Positions 41,866 to 53,644 of a stretch of DNA of 64,000 nucleotides are shown here, piece by piece. Both the position numbers and the translations under genes were made by a program. Origin of the DNA: Hydractinia symbiolongicarpus (Eukaryota > Cnidaria > Hydrozoa > Anthoathecata > Hydractiniidae); the NCBI RefSeq assembly GCF_029227915.1, contig NC_079883.1, positions 15,624,001-15,688,000 of the forward strand, given 5' to 3'. Every line of letters begins with the position of its first letter. Position 1 is the stretch's first letter. Under the pieces are notes generated by a model, which saw only the letters and a program-made list of their open reading frames with translations, ran no database searches and had not been told where the DNA came from.

Positions 41866-43263
41866 CAGCCCTTAAAATTAGCGTCAGCATTCGGCACTGC
41901 CAACGTGATTGCCGACTTAAAATAAGAAAATACCGTAGTTGCGTCGGCAAAAAAATTGCCGACATAATTTTGTTGTGAAATTTTTAAAAACAGCAACTCA
42001 TTTTCAACATCAACGAAGAAAAAAATTAACAAAGAATTAATTTTTATTTTGGCGGACTTTTAAGAACATGTGCTCATGTATATTTCTATCGTACCTGTTC
42101 ACGTATTATAACCTGGTTTCTACTACCTTTTTTTTGAAAAACAAACTCTTCAACTGATCGCATGTTATTCTTTGTAATATTAAAGCCTTTGTGGGAAATT
42201 TTTATATCACATTTTCTCTGGCGTAATATGAAAACTGGCATACATTTTTCTCGAGTTCCTTATCCTAAAAGAAACCAGGTCTCCACATGGGAATGCACAC
42301 GGGAATGCACACAGTATTCGGCGGGTGTTTTTTTTTCATTCGAAACTGACGGATGGTATAATTTCCTGAATTCACGAAAATAAAATAAAAAAGTAAACAT
42401 ATGGTGTCAAAGAAAACAGTTCTTTTGTGGAATTTTCCTGAGTTAGGGTTTGAATCAGAAAATGATTCTAATGAAATTGCTAAAGTGTTTTGCCATGTCA
42501 TTATCAAAACAACAAAAATAATGAAAATTTGAAAGGAACTGTGGCAAGCAAAATCAAATAATGTTAATTGTGGTATTGTTTGCGCTTCATCCACTCATCG
42601 CGACTGAAGAATAATTACACTCGATTTAAGTTAGGTCATTATCATCAAAATTATTCACGTTACAGAAATACTGTGGTGCCATTCGATTCGTAATATTAAT
42701 AATCGAAAAATTGTATATCGTATTAAAAAGAAGTCCGGAAGTTCTCTCTCCCACACGACACAGCAGGCAATAAGTCAGCCCTGCCCTCGGTTTTGTGAGG
42801 AGAGATGTTCTGCGAAGACTCTATAAATTGAGCCCCCTGTACAGTTTTGCTTCATGGTGAACTGTGTCGGGACAAGCATTTTCAAAACATGTCACCGGCG
42901 ACTTCTGCGATATACAACTCATTGAATGCCCTGACATTTAGTTCGTAAATAGCACGTGCACAACGTACTTTCTAATGAGTTCGTCTCGAAACATATAGAA
43001 AGTCAGTTGGCAGTGAACTATTAACTTAACGAAGTACACCATCGGGAAGGTAGGTCAATGGGACTCGTACTCCGTTTCCATTTGTCATCGTCTTTGGAGA
43101 TCAATACATCGAATTTATGCGAGGTCTAGCCCCAATACAAGGTGAATGACGAAAATTTTACTACAAAAAAAATGCCGATGCAATGCCGACGCAAATCAGT
43201 TGAAATGCATCTCACGTCGGCAGTTTTATTGCCGACGTAAAAAAAATGTAATTTTAAGGGCTG
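41866..43263. mobile_element. 1.4-kb TIR element (CAGCCCTTAAAATTA ends)
   Basis: CAGCCCTTAAAATTA at 41866 is repeated inverted at 43249-43263 (TAATTTTAAGGGCTG). Identical TTTAA sequences flank it (41861-41865, 43264-43268), fitting a 5-base (or TTAA) target duplication. Subterminal TGCCGAC/GTCGGCA motifs recur near both ends, including palindromic pairs such as GTCGGCAAAAAAATTGCCGAC-like arms near 41946. No intact transposase is present. A plus-strand frame at about 42418-42530 (LLWNFPELGF ... NEIAKVFCH) is faintly like a BED-type zinc finger start. Confidence 0.75.
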
Positions 43264-43268
43264 TTTAA

Positions 43269-43970
43269 GTGGGTGTAACCTTCCTTTATCATGATTTTTG
43301 CAGGTAAAAGCAAAGATCTTTGATTTGCTTTTTCTCGAAATAAATTTTTTAGTCGTAACAGTATATATTTTCCTCGAACACTCCCTCCATCTTGTCGAAA
43401 TTTACGAAAACAAGTTTGTTGCGGTAATTATATCTTTGGCTACGGAACTTTGCTTTTTTAATGCAGAAAGTGAGGAAATATCGAGTTATTGATCTATCAT
43501 GCTTAAAAATAGATAAATCAGTCATAAAACAGCTATTGTAACACAAAAGATGCTATATTTTCGGAACCTTGTGTTGTTTTGAGTACAAAAAGCAAAGTTT
43601 TGTAGAGCTGAATAAGAGCTTCGCAACCATATGTTTTACAAGGAACAAAAATTTTTCTGAGGGAAGTGTATGACAAAATAAACTGGAAGGGTGAATTTTT
43701 ATATATAATTTTTTTTCTCCTCTCTGGATTTTTTTTATGGAAGTATTTTATCTTCAGTCTAGAGATAATTTATTTGGCTTTCAGAATATATATATATTTG
43801 TTAGGGTTAATAAAGCAAGCAGAGGAGATATTTTAAATATACTAAGTATATATTTGTCTCAGGGTGTTACCGTATCCTTAACTAATTCTTCATGAAAAAG
43901 TGATCAACTTGAACAAATACAATAACAGCGATTGACCAAAGTATAAATCATACTAAGCATATACGTTGAG
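43269..43970. other. AT-rich DNA, nothing recognised
   Basis: Frames at 43298-43546 lie on both strands and have no domain features. Confidence 0.4.
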
Positions 43971-43974
43971 ACAA

Positions 43975-44250
43975 TCCAAAGTAGGAGCTAATGGAGATCC
44001 CATGGCTACACCATCTACCTGTTGGCGAAGTTTTGTGTAAGAAAATGGAGTTTTGTGTAAAAATAAAATGAGACTCATCAGTAGCTAACTTATGAGTTTC
44101 TTAAAATCAGTGTTATTTAGACTTATTTAGACTACTTTTTCTACACCTTTAGAAAAAAAATTATGTGCAGATTTCACCAGTCTTTTCTAGAGGTATGTTT
44201 GTGAAAAGGTAATCCATGTCAAGACTACCCATATAGTATTCCCCATTTTG
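43975..44250 (-). pseudogene. Penelope-like RT remnant (second copy)
   Basis: On the minus strand, YYMGSLDMDYLFTNIPLEKT near 44200 corresponds to the RT motif-A region of Penelope-like elements, and QVDGVAMGSPLAP near 43995 to the following conserved box. Many stops separate them. It is a more decayed and separate copy from the element at 44757-46500. Confidence 0.6.
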
Positions 44251-45010
44251 TTCAATTATTTTTGCAAAAAAATAAACTTTAACTGTAAATTTGTTACTAA
44301 TCTTATGTTTGTTGCTTAACCCTTGTAGTGCGGATCCTATCTATAGACAGGATATACGGATTCAGTAAAAAAAGAAGATAAAGTTTTTTTCCAGGGGCTG
44401 TTACAAGAGGCATGAGTTAAGTTTTGTTCTAATTATTATTATTTTTTTAAAGTAAAAACAACATTTTTTAATTTGCAGAACATGTTTCGATTGTAATACA
44501 TCAATCATTTTCAACTGAATAAAATGTACAATTTTTCATGGATGATATATATATAAAAGTCAGCAATCAAATAAAAGGCTTTATTAATAATACAATAAAA
44601 GTAGTATAAAATGCTATACACATGTGTATAATAAAAGTGTATGAAGGTGTTAAAATCTGTTACAATAGAATTCCTATGTGATGAAATATTACGATAGAAA
44701 GAAAGCAATAAAATGAAGAGAATAGTAATAAAATAATCATAACTAAATAGATAGAGTACAACTTAGGTGCCAGGCCTGCTTATTAAGAAGGGGTTGTTGC
44801 CAACCTATATACAAACCTTCCTTCACATTTAATTGATATTTGGTTGGTGCATAGTCTATAATAGAAAAATAAGATTCATTACAACTGTTTTTGCACTCCA
44901 AATTATTATTAAGATGTTTGTAGACATGGGAACTCTTGTCACTCTTTAAATCCTCCTTAACTCTAGTAGCAAAATGTCTGGTCGTTTGACCAATGTAGCT
45001 AGTATTACAG

Positions 45011-45508
45011 CTAGCACAATTTATAAACTACATTAGATTTAAGGGAACAAGGAATAGAATCTTTTACATTGAAACAAGATCCAATTTTGAAAGATTGAAA
45101 TATTAAACGGATGTCTACATCTGGTTTACAATATCTTGTAACTAATTTACCTAATTTGTCTCTAGTAAAAATTGAGTGCTTGCCTATGTAAGGTAATTTA
45201 AAATATCTTTGCTTACCATTATCACACTTGTTATTGTCGGTGGCAAGATTGTTTTTTTTATTTAAATAACTTCTAGTAACTTTATTAATGAAATGTTCAG
45301 GATAAGAATTTTTCTTTAGAATAGTAAAAATATTTTTCAAGTCAAAATCAAAACCTATCCAAGTATTGTTTATTTTGTAAGCTCTGTCAATGAGACATTT
45401 CACCAAACCAAGCTTATATGACATGGAAGTAAAACTTAAGTAGCTACACTCCTGAAAAAGTCCTTTTTTGAAAGATACTAGTTTTAAGTTTGTTGTAGGA
45501 GTTGTCAA
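45011..45508 (-). pseudogene. Penelope-like connection segment up to the GIY-YIG domain
   Basis: Contains LGLVKCLIDRAYKINNTW, YPEHFINKVTRSYLNKKN, LPYIGKHSI and DVDIRLIFQSFKIGSCF, then VVYKLC. A stop at 45011 arises because a base is missing just before ASCNTSYIG, where the GIY-YIG motif resumes. Confidence 0.78.
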
Positions 45509-45839
45509 TTAAAACATCTAAGAAAGAAAGTATGTGATCACACTCCTTTTCTAAAGTAAATTTTATATTGGGATGCTTAGGGTTGATGTAAGTTAAAAAA
45601 ATTTCTGCCTCTAATTCATTGTTAAACAAAGCAATAATGTCATCAACATATCTTTTGTAGAAAATAGGTGGTTCACCATTGTATTCAGATAACCATTTAC
45701 CTTTGTAATGCCCAAGGAAAAGATTGGCTAGAATGGGTTCTAAGGGTGATCCCATGGCAACACCATCTACTTGGTCATAAAAAAAACCGTTTAACAAAAA
45801 ATGAGTTTCTGATGTTGCGAACAAAAATAGCCTTTTCAA
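45444..45839 (-). pseudogene. Penelope-like reverse transcriptase core
   Basis: 131 codons containing YDQVDGVAMGSPLEPILANL, the catalytic YVDDI box at about 45638-45655, and HILSFLDVLI. The two Asp residues are intact. The frame is entered from upstream in another frame (near 45880) and leaves by a shift near 45450. Confidence 0.82.
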
Positions 45840-46500
45840 GTCAGATCTTTTTATTTTTATTTCATGAGTATAGATATATTTGATCTAGGACAATTTCAAT
45901 GGTTTCTTCTGATGGTATGTTGGGAAAGAGACTCACAACATCATAGGATACAAAATATTTATCAACAGTACTAACCTTGTTAATTTCTTCAACATGATGT
46001 GAAGGTATCTTTGGCACAGTAATCAGAGCATATATGTGGAGAAAAAAGATCGCTAAGAAACTTGGCTAAATTATAATTATAAGAACCAATTGAAGATACT
46101 ATAGGTCTAAAGGGTGGCACATCATACTCATTTTTGCATTTGTGTACTTTCGGTAAACCATACATCCTAGCTGGTCTAGAACCAGATGGATAAATCTTAT
46201 CATATATGTTACTACAAATACAGTTATTTGTTTTAAGTTTTCGTAGAAGTCTTTGTAATTGTCTCTCTCTTCAAGGTTAAATCAGTATCCAGTTTTTTGA
46301 ATTTTCTAGTGTCACTAACAATTTTAAGCATACTTTCATCATAGAACGATCGATCCAGAATGACCACTCCATTTCCTTTGTGTGGTTTCAATATTACGAT
46401 ATTCTTTCTGCTTCTTAACTTTTTAAAATGCCATGCTTTTTTGGGGAACTTTTGTTGGGTTGATATTATTCCTTTTGTTGGGTTAATGTTATTCCTAGAC

Positions 46501-47512
46501 GCCTTGGTCTAGGAATAATAAAAATTTCCGATTTTTTTTGGTGAAATAATTCTACAAGATTAAGCATTAATTCAAACCCATTGACTTCCTAATGACAATT
46601 GAATCAATTAAAACATTCTCAAAAGTGCTTCGTCTGATCTACTACATTAATCAAAACCGGTTCACACCATAAGGGTTAAAGAGCTTGCAAAATAGCAAAA
46701 AAGGTTTCCTTCATGTTTTTCATAAATGATTGTATTTGCAATAGACTCTCGCTTGTTCGAACCTGCACTCATTATTTATTTTTTTGGTCAGTTGAAACGA
46801 TGTTCATTCCCCATGGATTTTCTAACCCGATTCAGCCAAATCTCTCAATTATTTATACTTTAGTTATTCAAATTTTCAGTTATTCGAGGGGATTTCTAAA
46901 ATTGCCTCAGATTTTACTTATAAAACAAGCATTTTAGAAAGCAAAAACACCTTTTTAAAAAAATAAACTATGAACAAAGTAATTTTTCTAAAAGTAGAAC
47001 CATTTCTCTATTTCCATATTGTTATTATTTGTTTTTAAAGTGACAATGAAATGTGTTTATTATATTGCTATCAATTTGTTGTGTTAAAAATAATTGAGTA
47101 AACTCTTGATTTCCCATCTGTTTAATGAAATACCTCCAAAACCTACCAAAAGGAAAATCAATTAAAATAAGATAATTTTCACTTATTCAAAATCTCAGTT
47201 ATATATTTCAGTTATATATTTCAGGTGTTTTTTTTGCAAATTATTTTTTTAACTCTTTATATAAAAAAAGTGAATTTTTTAATGGTGAAATTATTTTTTT
47301 ATAAAATAGCATAGAAATGTGACTTTTTTTTCAACAAAACACATTCCTCATTATTAGTCTTCCAGCTGAACGTGCTAAAAGGATGAAATATAGCTGTGAA
47401 TGTTTTTGTTTATCACCTTGGGAATAAACTGTGTATGAGTATATTTTGTAACAATAATGTAATCACAACAAAGTATGTCATATTGATATAACATTTCTTG
47501 CGCAAGAACAAT
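46501..47512. other. AT-rich DNA, nothing recognised
   Basis: Includes several poly(T) runs and a short repeated TTCAGTTATATATTTCAG unit near 47195. No exon supported. Confidence 0.4.
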
Positions 47513-47759
47513 TTAGGGCAGGTCTGGAAACATCGTTACTTTATACACATCATCCCATATTTCCTCTATGATGTCACCTGGTGCCACTTCTTGTAAAAAT
47601 TTCAGTACACTCTGTGGATGTTTAAATTGCGGCCTATCCTTGTATAAGCATTTTGCCCACAAGCAGTAATGGATTAATGGATTTGTTTGTTTCTCTTTCC
47701 TCTTTTTTCTTAAGTGAACTGATTCTAAAAAATCATTGGCAAAGAATACACTGTCAAAG
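47513..47759 (-). CDS. Terminal coding exon of an unidentified minus-strand gene
   Basis: Preceded by the acceptor GGTTTTTAG and open for 82 codons to TAA (47513-47515). The peptide begins with FDSVFFANDFLESVHLRKKR, continues with LIHYCLWAKCLYKDRPQFKH, then PQSVLKFLQEVAPGDIIEEI and WDDVYKVTMFPDLP. It contains a Trp, Cys and charged-residue pattern typical of a real globular protein, unlike surrounding frames. I do not recognise the family. Upstream exons on the minus strand were not found between 47.8 and 53 kb, which is full of repeats. Entry phase would be 1. Confidence 0.5.
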
Positions 47760-47812
47760 CTAAAAACCTTACCGCATTAAAAAAACACTAAAAATTTTTT
47801 TTACTGAACCAA

Positions 47813-47878
47813 CCTTGTCCCCAAGGTGTTTTTAGTTTTTTATATAAAAAAAACTAACAAGCCCTGGGGACGAAGCTG
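47813..47878. mobile_element. Short MITE with CAACCTTGTCCCCA-type ends
   Basis: AACCTTGTCCCCAAGG at the left and CCCTGGGGACGAAGC at the right, facing each other, are related to the ends of 34495-34615. The interior is an ATATAAAAAA-rich hairpin. Confidence 0.6.
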
Positions 47879-47934
47879 TGACTGAAAAATAATACAAAAA
47901 TGTGCTTACCCACAATCAGACATTTTTGTTTTTA

Positions 47935-48560
47935 TATCATTTTTTTTAAAGGGATCCCGAAGTGCTTTTACAAGTTGGACTCACCTAAAGATTTGCATGA
48001 GAAATGCTTAATAATATATTCACTTTTTGTTAAAATTTCATGTAACTGTAGATATCGCCTTTTAAATATTTATTTTTCTTCTCGCTTGGCTGCCATCTTG
48101 ATTATCTTCAACCTTCTTTGGTAAAAATTTTCATTCTACCTCCAGTCTTTTTTAGTGGGACGTGACCCTGTTACGTAATATTTAAGTAACTCTTTAAACA
48201 TTACTGACTGTTATAGCAAAAACTGATGCTTTTTCTTTGCAAAGTGAAACGAAAGTTCTCTACGAATGTTTATTTTTTTCAAAAAAAATTAAAATAATTC
48301 TGCATAAAGTTCTTTACGAAAGATTATTTTTTTGTAAAAAATAGTAATTCTGCATATATTCTCACATAGCTAAGCAATTAAACGGAAAATAAAATGTGCA
48401 TGATTTTTATTTCAAAGGACTTTTATTTGAGACACAGGTTGTGAAATTTACTGATTATTTAACATGCCACACATTTTTGTATGGTTTTTATTTCAAAAGG
48501 ATATATTTGGGACGGCAAATAAAAGTAACAAAATATCAAGGTGTATATAAGCCCATAAAA
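47935..48560 (-). repeat. Dispersed repeat family B, minus orientation copy
   Basis: In reverse complement it matches 49770-50020 (CACGTCCCAC-AAAAAGACTGGAG and TCCAACTTGTAAAAGCAC) and the 57000-57475 copy (ACTTTTATTTGAGAC-CAGG, AACAAATATCAAGGTG). The open frames within it follow from the repeat and have no gene-like features. Confidence 0.75.
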
Positions 48561-49219
48561 AGTTATGGAAAAAGTTGAAATGGGAAGGGAGAGGGGGCTG
48601 CATCACCCTCCCTTCCACCACGAATAGTACCTTCATGCTGCAATTATTTGACATAGTGAAATGCACATAAAAAGTCCCTAGGCATTGTGCGATCAGACGT
48701 GTAATAAAAAAGCCGAAGATATAACAATGGAAAAAAGTATTTGTTTTTTCCAGAGCTTAGTTCAGTTGACTGCTACTGCAATGCAATAACAACAAACTGT
48801 TAGCAAAAAATTAGTTCACATATTTTTTGCGCTTCTACTGCAGCATTCAAAACAGTTTGTCACCAATGTAGTTTGAATAAATCATTGCAGAAAACGCTAA
48901 AACATATTTAATAAAATGCCTTTTTTTCTGCATTGAACTATAATATTTACGCAATTAACTATTATTGTTTTATTTTTTAATTGTCTTTGCTTTTTTCCGG
49001 TAAAAATAATATTTTTCATCTGGGAGGTAGCTAAAACGTTTTGTTAAGTTTAAAAATTTAGAAGCTGTCACAGTACTCTAATAAGTGCGAAAATTGCGCC
49101 AGCAGTTATTTGTCAACGCTCAAAATGCTAAATTATGAGGGTTTCGTGGGACATTAATGTACAATGTATGCTTTTAAAAGGTCTAATCATGGAGGTGCAG
49201 AGTAGTTCAGAACCAAAAC

Positions 49220-49516
49220 GCTCGGTGGCAAGGTTAGCATACTCTAAATTTGAAACTGGTTTCCCCACATTTTTGTATCTAACCAGCAGCGTTGATGTTT
49301 GCGCTACATATTGGAAAAATATCATAAGAAAATAAACTTTAATTAGACTAATTTCTGTCTCTTCCTGTATTATGGGATGAATTAGAGTAGTATTTTTTTT
49401 CTATTGATTTTTTAATATTTTTCAATAAAATATATATCAATCTACTGAGTAACTTAGGCAACCTGGCCCCCAAGGATTGTTAAGAACAAGGTTGGCAATA
49501 CTCATTGAGCACCATA
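49220..49516 (+). repeat. Dispersed repeat family C, copy 1
   Basis: Matches 51481-51838: shared phrases include TTAGCATACTCTAAATTTGAAA/CTAATTGAAAC, CCCACATTTTTGTATCT, CTACATATTGGAAAAATATC and TCTGTCTCTTCCTGTAT. It ends in an AACCTGGCCCCCAAGG ... AAGGTTGGCAATACTCA pair. Confidence 0.7.
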
Positions 49517-49769
49517 CCCAATCCCGCCTAGGTCGACAGGTTATAGATCAGTAATTTTTACAACCTGTTTGTTGAAATAAATTCTTTCAAATTTGAAATG
49601 AAAGAAATCATGCACACACCTGCTGCTAATATATTATTTTTCGTTTCGTTGAATTATTTTTTTTGAATAAAAAAGTAAATCATTTGTACAGAGGTCGATG
49701 TGGAAAGTACATTGAATTTTTTCAATATTGTTGCGTCAGTATATTAATTGTTTTTGGCTATTAAAGTCA

Positions 49770-50020
49770 TTAATAATAGCAAGTGAAAGTCATTAATATG
49801 TGAGCGCTACTTAAATATTACGTAACAGGGTCACGTGACACTAAAAAGGACTGGAGCTAGTCTGAAATTTTAAACAGACAAGAAGACTCAAGCGGCCATC
49901 AAGGTTGCAAGAAAAACAAGTTTTAAAAAGGACATCTGGGGTTACATGAAGTGAATATGTCATAGGGAATTTCAGATAAGTCCAACTTGTGAAAGTACCT
50001 TGGGATACCTTTAATCTCTA
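49770..50020 (+). repeat. Dispersed repeat family B, plus orientation copy
   Basis: Matches the reverse complement of 47935-48200 and the start of 57280-57475, over ACGTAACAGGGTCACGTG, AGGACTGGAGCTAGTCTGAAA and the later CCAACTTGTGAAAGTACC part. Confidence 0.7.
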
Positions 50021-51480
50021 TTCCATCAGTTTTTGTAACTTTTTTTTCCTTTTCCTTTTTTTTAATTTTTACTTTGCTCATCTCTCTCCCTGTAAATATA
50101 ATATTTTAAGTGCGAATATGAGCAGATGCACGTATTATACAGAAGTTGTTAAAAACACCCGTAGCCGAAAGTAATGATATTTCTAAAAATCTTTAAAGCT
50201 TTTTTCCACAATGTTCATTTTTTGTGTTAGTACTGCTAGCCTTTTTCATCTTCATTTACAAAACTATAAAAGCTACAAGGTGAAGGGTGGGCAGCTTTAA
50301 AAGACAGATGTTATCTCTAAAAATGATTTTAAATTTAATTCGTAAGTGTGAACAGATCCTAAGTTATGACGGTTTTTTTTGCGAATTATGGTTTGTAATT
50401 CGATAAAAAAAAGTTCATGGAAAATATCTTCAAAACGGAAAATAATTACACTATAATTTTTAGATCAATGTGTTGTGGTTACAAAACATAAAACATTTAC
50501 TAATGCATCAAAAGGAGATGCATTAATAAAGGAGGGGTTGTTTTTGTATTACAAGTTTCATGTAATTTTAATAGAAGCTATTTTAAAACATCACACTTTT
50601 CCTTTACTCACACCTTAAAGTAAATCTATATCCCCCATGGAGCTGCGACCCATTTTATTTTGTATTCTTCTTTTAGAGGGATAAGCTAAACTGGGACAAA
50701 ACCTTATGGCACTATTTTATGAGAAGTAGGAAACAAATTTGTTTTTGTACTGCAAAAATTTGTTTGTGAGAAAAAAGGTCCACACCAATAAAAAATCTAC
50801 AGTGTTTTTAAAACTAGAACAAGTCTGCTAGATTTGAGGGAAGCTAGATAGCTAGTTAGCTGTTGCTTTGGAATTTTAGTTGTGATAATTTAATTAAGAT
50901 AGATTTGCCAACTTTTTAGTCAGGTAATAGGCATATTAGGATGAATTAGTTAATTTGGATGTAGCTACAACTTAGCCACAAAATATGGCTGAATGTAATT
51001 GTAAACAGCCAAATTTAGGAGTGTTTTTGTTATTGCGCCACACAAAATACAGTAACAGTGAAATTCTGAAAGATTTATGAAACTGAAGTAGGCTTTCTGT
51101 TTTAATTGCATGCATGAAATCAAATATTGCTCATTCAAATTTAATTTTTTATGCAATTTATAACAAAAATAAACTTCCTCAATTGAAGCTAAATAGTGAG
51201 AGTATTTATTGCTAAAATAGTATAATACAGAAAAACACAGAAGCTTTCATGGTATCAAAACAACTGCAAAAGAATTTTTCGCAATGGAATAAACTTTTAC
51301 AATTGAGCAACTTTTGAGCGTGTTTTGAAGAAACATTCTTGAAAAATGAGTTTACCGCTGAAGTTTCTTTTTTTAAATGTGCTTCTGGTCGATGATTGTT
51401 GAACTGACTGATAGTATTAAGGCTGGTTGACATGCATGCTTTCTAAAGCTCTTACCGTGAAAGTTTAGCGCAGTTGAGAA
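50021..51480. other. AT-rich DNA, nothing recognised
   Basis: No exon or transposon boundary could be supported. Open frames at 50965-51156 and 51212-51433 (minus) have no recognisable features. Confidence 0.4.
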
Positions 51481-51838
51481 GCAAAAAGCCTGGGGATGAG
51501 GTTGGCATACTCTAATTGAAACTGATTACCTCACATTTTTGTATCTTAACATTGACACAACAAAACTTAATGCATTGATCTTTGTGCTACATACTGGAAA
51601 AATATCTTCAAAAAGATACTTTAATCAGGCAGTAATTCCTGTCTCTTAATGTATCTTAGGATGCATAGATGCTTCAAGAGTGCTTCAGCAGTCAATTTAA
51701 ATTGATTTTCTTCTTTGTATATTCTGAGCAAAACAGAAATAAGTCAATATCTCCATCAATCTCATTTCCAGGGTTTGTTATGCATAGAAAACCTAGAATT
51801 CCTGGGAGACAAGGTCTCTTAAGTTACTCATTGATAAA
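51481..51838 (+). repeat. Dispersed repeat family C, copy 2
   Basis: Begins GCCTGGGGATGAGGTTGGC and ends near TCCTGGGAGACAAGGTCTC followed by AAGTTACTCATTGAT. It matches copy 1 at 49220-49516 along most of its length. Confidence 0.7.
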
Positions 51839-52637
51839 AATGTAGCTGATATATACATTCCCATATATGCTTTATAAGAAATTTTTTTTAACTTGAAAAA
51901 TTCATTTTAGCAACAATAAAAAGCAGTATTAGCTTATTGGTCACTTTAAGTTTTCATTTTTACAAAAACGTAAAAAATTGCACACATTTTTTAACCTTTG
52001 ACTTTAATTTGGCTTTGTTTCCTAAAAAATTTTCTTGATTTTGCTTTGGTTCCTCATAAAAATATTTTTAACGTTTGTTGTCTTTGCTTAGAATTTTTTT
52101 TCCCTTTTTTTTGTTTCCTTAAAAAATTGTTTTTTAAATTTTGCTTTCTTTCCTGACCTGTACAATTAATTTTGTTTGTAATGTTCTTGGTGAATATGGA
52201 ATTCTAAAAACAAAATTTTAAAAAACCCCTAAAAATTTTCAGCTAACACTTTCTTTCCTTTTCAAGGTCCCATTGCACCAACATATGTTGCCAACTAGAG
52301 AAAAGAAATGTTTGAAAACAATGAAAAGGATGGAACTAAAATGAATGCATCTTTAACATTTACAATTCATATTATTATATAAAAAAATACAACAGCAAAC
52401 AACTAAAGACTTTGTCCACAAGGATAATGTTTTAAAAAATTAAGAGCATGTCAGACATTGTATAAACTGTCATTTGTTGTTATGGTGGAAATGGCATTGA
52501 AACTCCGGGTTAGGGTGATGATGCACGATCCAATTAATCAAATTCGATTTATTGAAATTGTATTAAGCATTAAAATAAAATCGAAACTTGACAGGTGATA
52601 CACGAGAACAGATTTTTGATATTTTTCTTCCGATAAA
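51839..52637. other. AT-rich DNA, nothing recognised
   Basis: T-rich runs with repeats of TTTTGCTTTGGTTCCT-type phrases near 52025-52150. No exon supported. Confidence 0.4.
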
Positions 52638-52913
52638 ATGTCTTCAGAGAGCGAAGACAGAGTTGAACTCACTGCTGGTTGCAGTTATTATTTCAGCAAC
52701 TACAAATTTAAGAAAACGTTAGAAACGTATGTGGAGGAAAAGACCTGGCTGCAGAAAAGACTTAATTTTGGAGTGTGTGATATGTTATTAAACAAATTTT
52801 GGTTAGAGCAAGAAGATTATTTTAATTTTTTTCGGATGGCTTGTGTTAATAAGCTCCAGAGTGCTTTTTCCAACATTCATTTTACATTGAACAAAGCCAA
52901 AATGTTTAAATGA
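52638..52913 (+). CDS. Unrecognised 91-codon ORF, possibly a small gene or first exon
   Basis: ATG at 52638 follows an A-rich leader (CCGATAAAATGT). The peptide starts MSSESEDRVELTAGCSYYF and contains WLQKRLNFGVCDMLLNKFW and FFRMACVNKLQSAF, a fairly balanced composition with several Trp, Cys and Phe residues. It ends in TGA at 52913. A tested splice from GTATGT at about 52729 into the SF3B2-like exon gives the wrong frame, so a link to that gene is not supported. Its identity is unknown. Confidence 0.3.
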   Translation: MSSESEDRVELTAGCSYYFSNYKFKKTLETYVEEKTWLQKRLNFGVCDMLLNKFWLEQEDYFNFFRMACVNKLQSAFSNIHFTLNKAKMFK

Positions 52914-53249
52914 TAACAGAAACCCTTTGTGAAATTTCCATAGTCATATGATCATTAGATTTTTTCCTTTTTAAAGACTTTGCTATGACAGTTTTGAGCA
53001 ATGTCTAATAACTTGTGAGGTCAGATGTAATCAAAAAGTTTGGAAAAGATGCCAGTTATAAAAATATTAATAGTTACATTTCATAATTAAGGACCTCCTC
53101 AATTCAGATATTAATTTTTAAATTTGCTACCACAATGCCCTTCTTCCCATACTAAATATGGTTAGCCTTGTATGAGAATGACTATTTAGTGTTAAAGACT
53201 AATAGAACAAATTATGAGGGATTAATATGTTATTATTTTTTGCTTCTAG

Positions 53250-53644
53250 ATTCTCAGGAAGAGTTGTTAACAGAAAACATCTCTTCAGAACAGAATGTTG
53301 AGGAAAATACAATAGCAACTATACAAGAAGTTGTAAAAGAACCTCCTTTTATGGAGCCTATACATGAACCTACAGAAAAGGCTGCTTTTGAGTTTGTAAA
53401 ACAGTCCACAAACGAAGTTGCTGGAGAGCCTATACAAGAGACTGCTCAACAAAATGGTGAAGTTTTGCCAGATAAATACTTACAAATAGGTAAAGACCAA
53501 GAGCTTGCCAAGGAGGAGCTTAAAAAAGGTCCTCAAGTTAACATAACTCCTGTTACTTCGGAAAAAATTGTTGACATGATTATAGAGAAAACTGATGATA
53601 CATTTCTTAATGAATATGAACCAAGTGGGATAATTGTTAATCAA
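53250..53644 (+). CDS. SF3B2: SF3B2-like exon a (acidic, low-complexity)
   Basis: Acceptor TTTTTTGCTTCTAG; donor GTAAGG after AATCAA. Entry is phase 1 and exit phase 0. The peptide has SQEELLTENISSEQNVEE at its start and several Glu-Pro repeats (EPIHEPTEK, EPIQETAQQ), and ends DTFLNEYEPSGIIVNQ. This part has no clear counterpart in the vertebrate protein beyond acidity. The exon that donates its first base is not identified. Confidence 0.65.

Larger units (their letters stand above)
44757..46500 (-). mobile_element. Penelope-like retroelement with GIY-YIG endonuclease region, degenerate
   Basis: In order on the minus strand: KPHKGNGVVILDRSFYDESM (about 46330-46400), a region around 45895-45990 with DKYFVSYDVVSLFPNIPSEE, then 45444-45839 with YDQVDGVAMGSPLEPILANL and KRYVDDII. 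After a shift, 45011-45508 has LIDRAYKINNTWIGF and ends at VVYKLC. One base further in register, CNTSYIGQTTRHFATRVKED (about 44940-45005) gives a GIY-YIG-type nuclease (here VYK...SYIG) that ends near 44757. The parts are out of frame with one another, so no protein is made. Confidence 0.82.

Noticed and set aside
52638-53644. The 91-codon ORF as the first exon of the SF3B2-like gene
   Set aside because: The best internal donor (GTATGT near 52729) has phase 2, while the exon at 53250 needs phase 1; the resulting frame hits stops.
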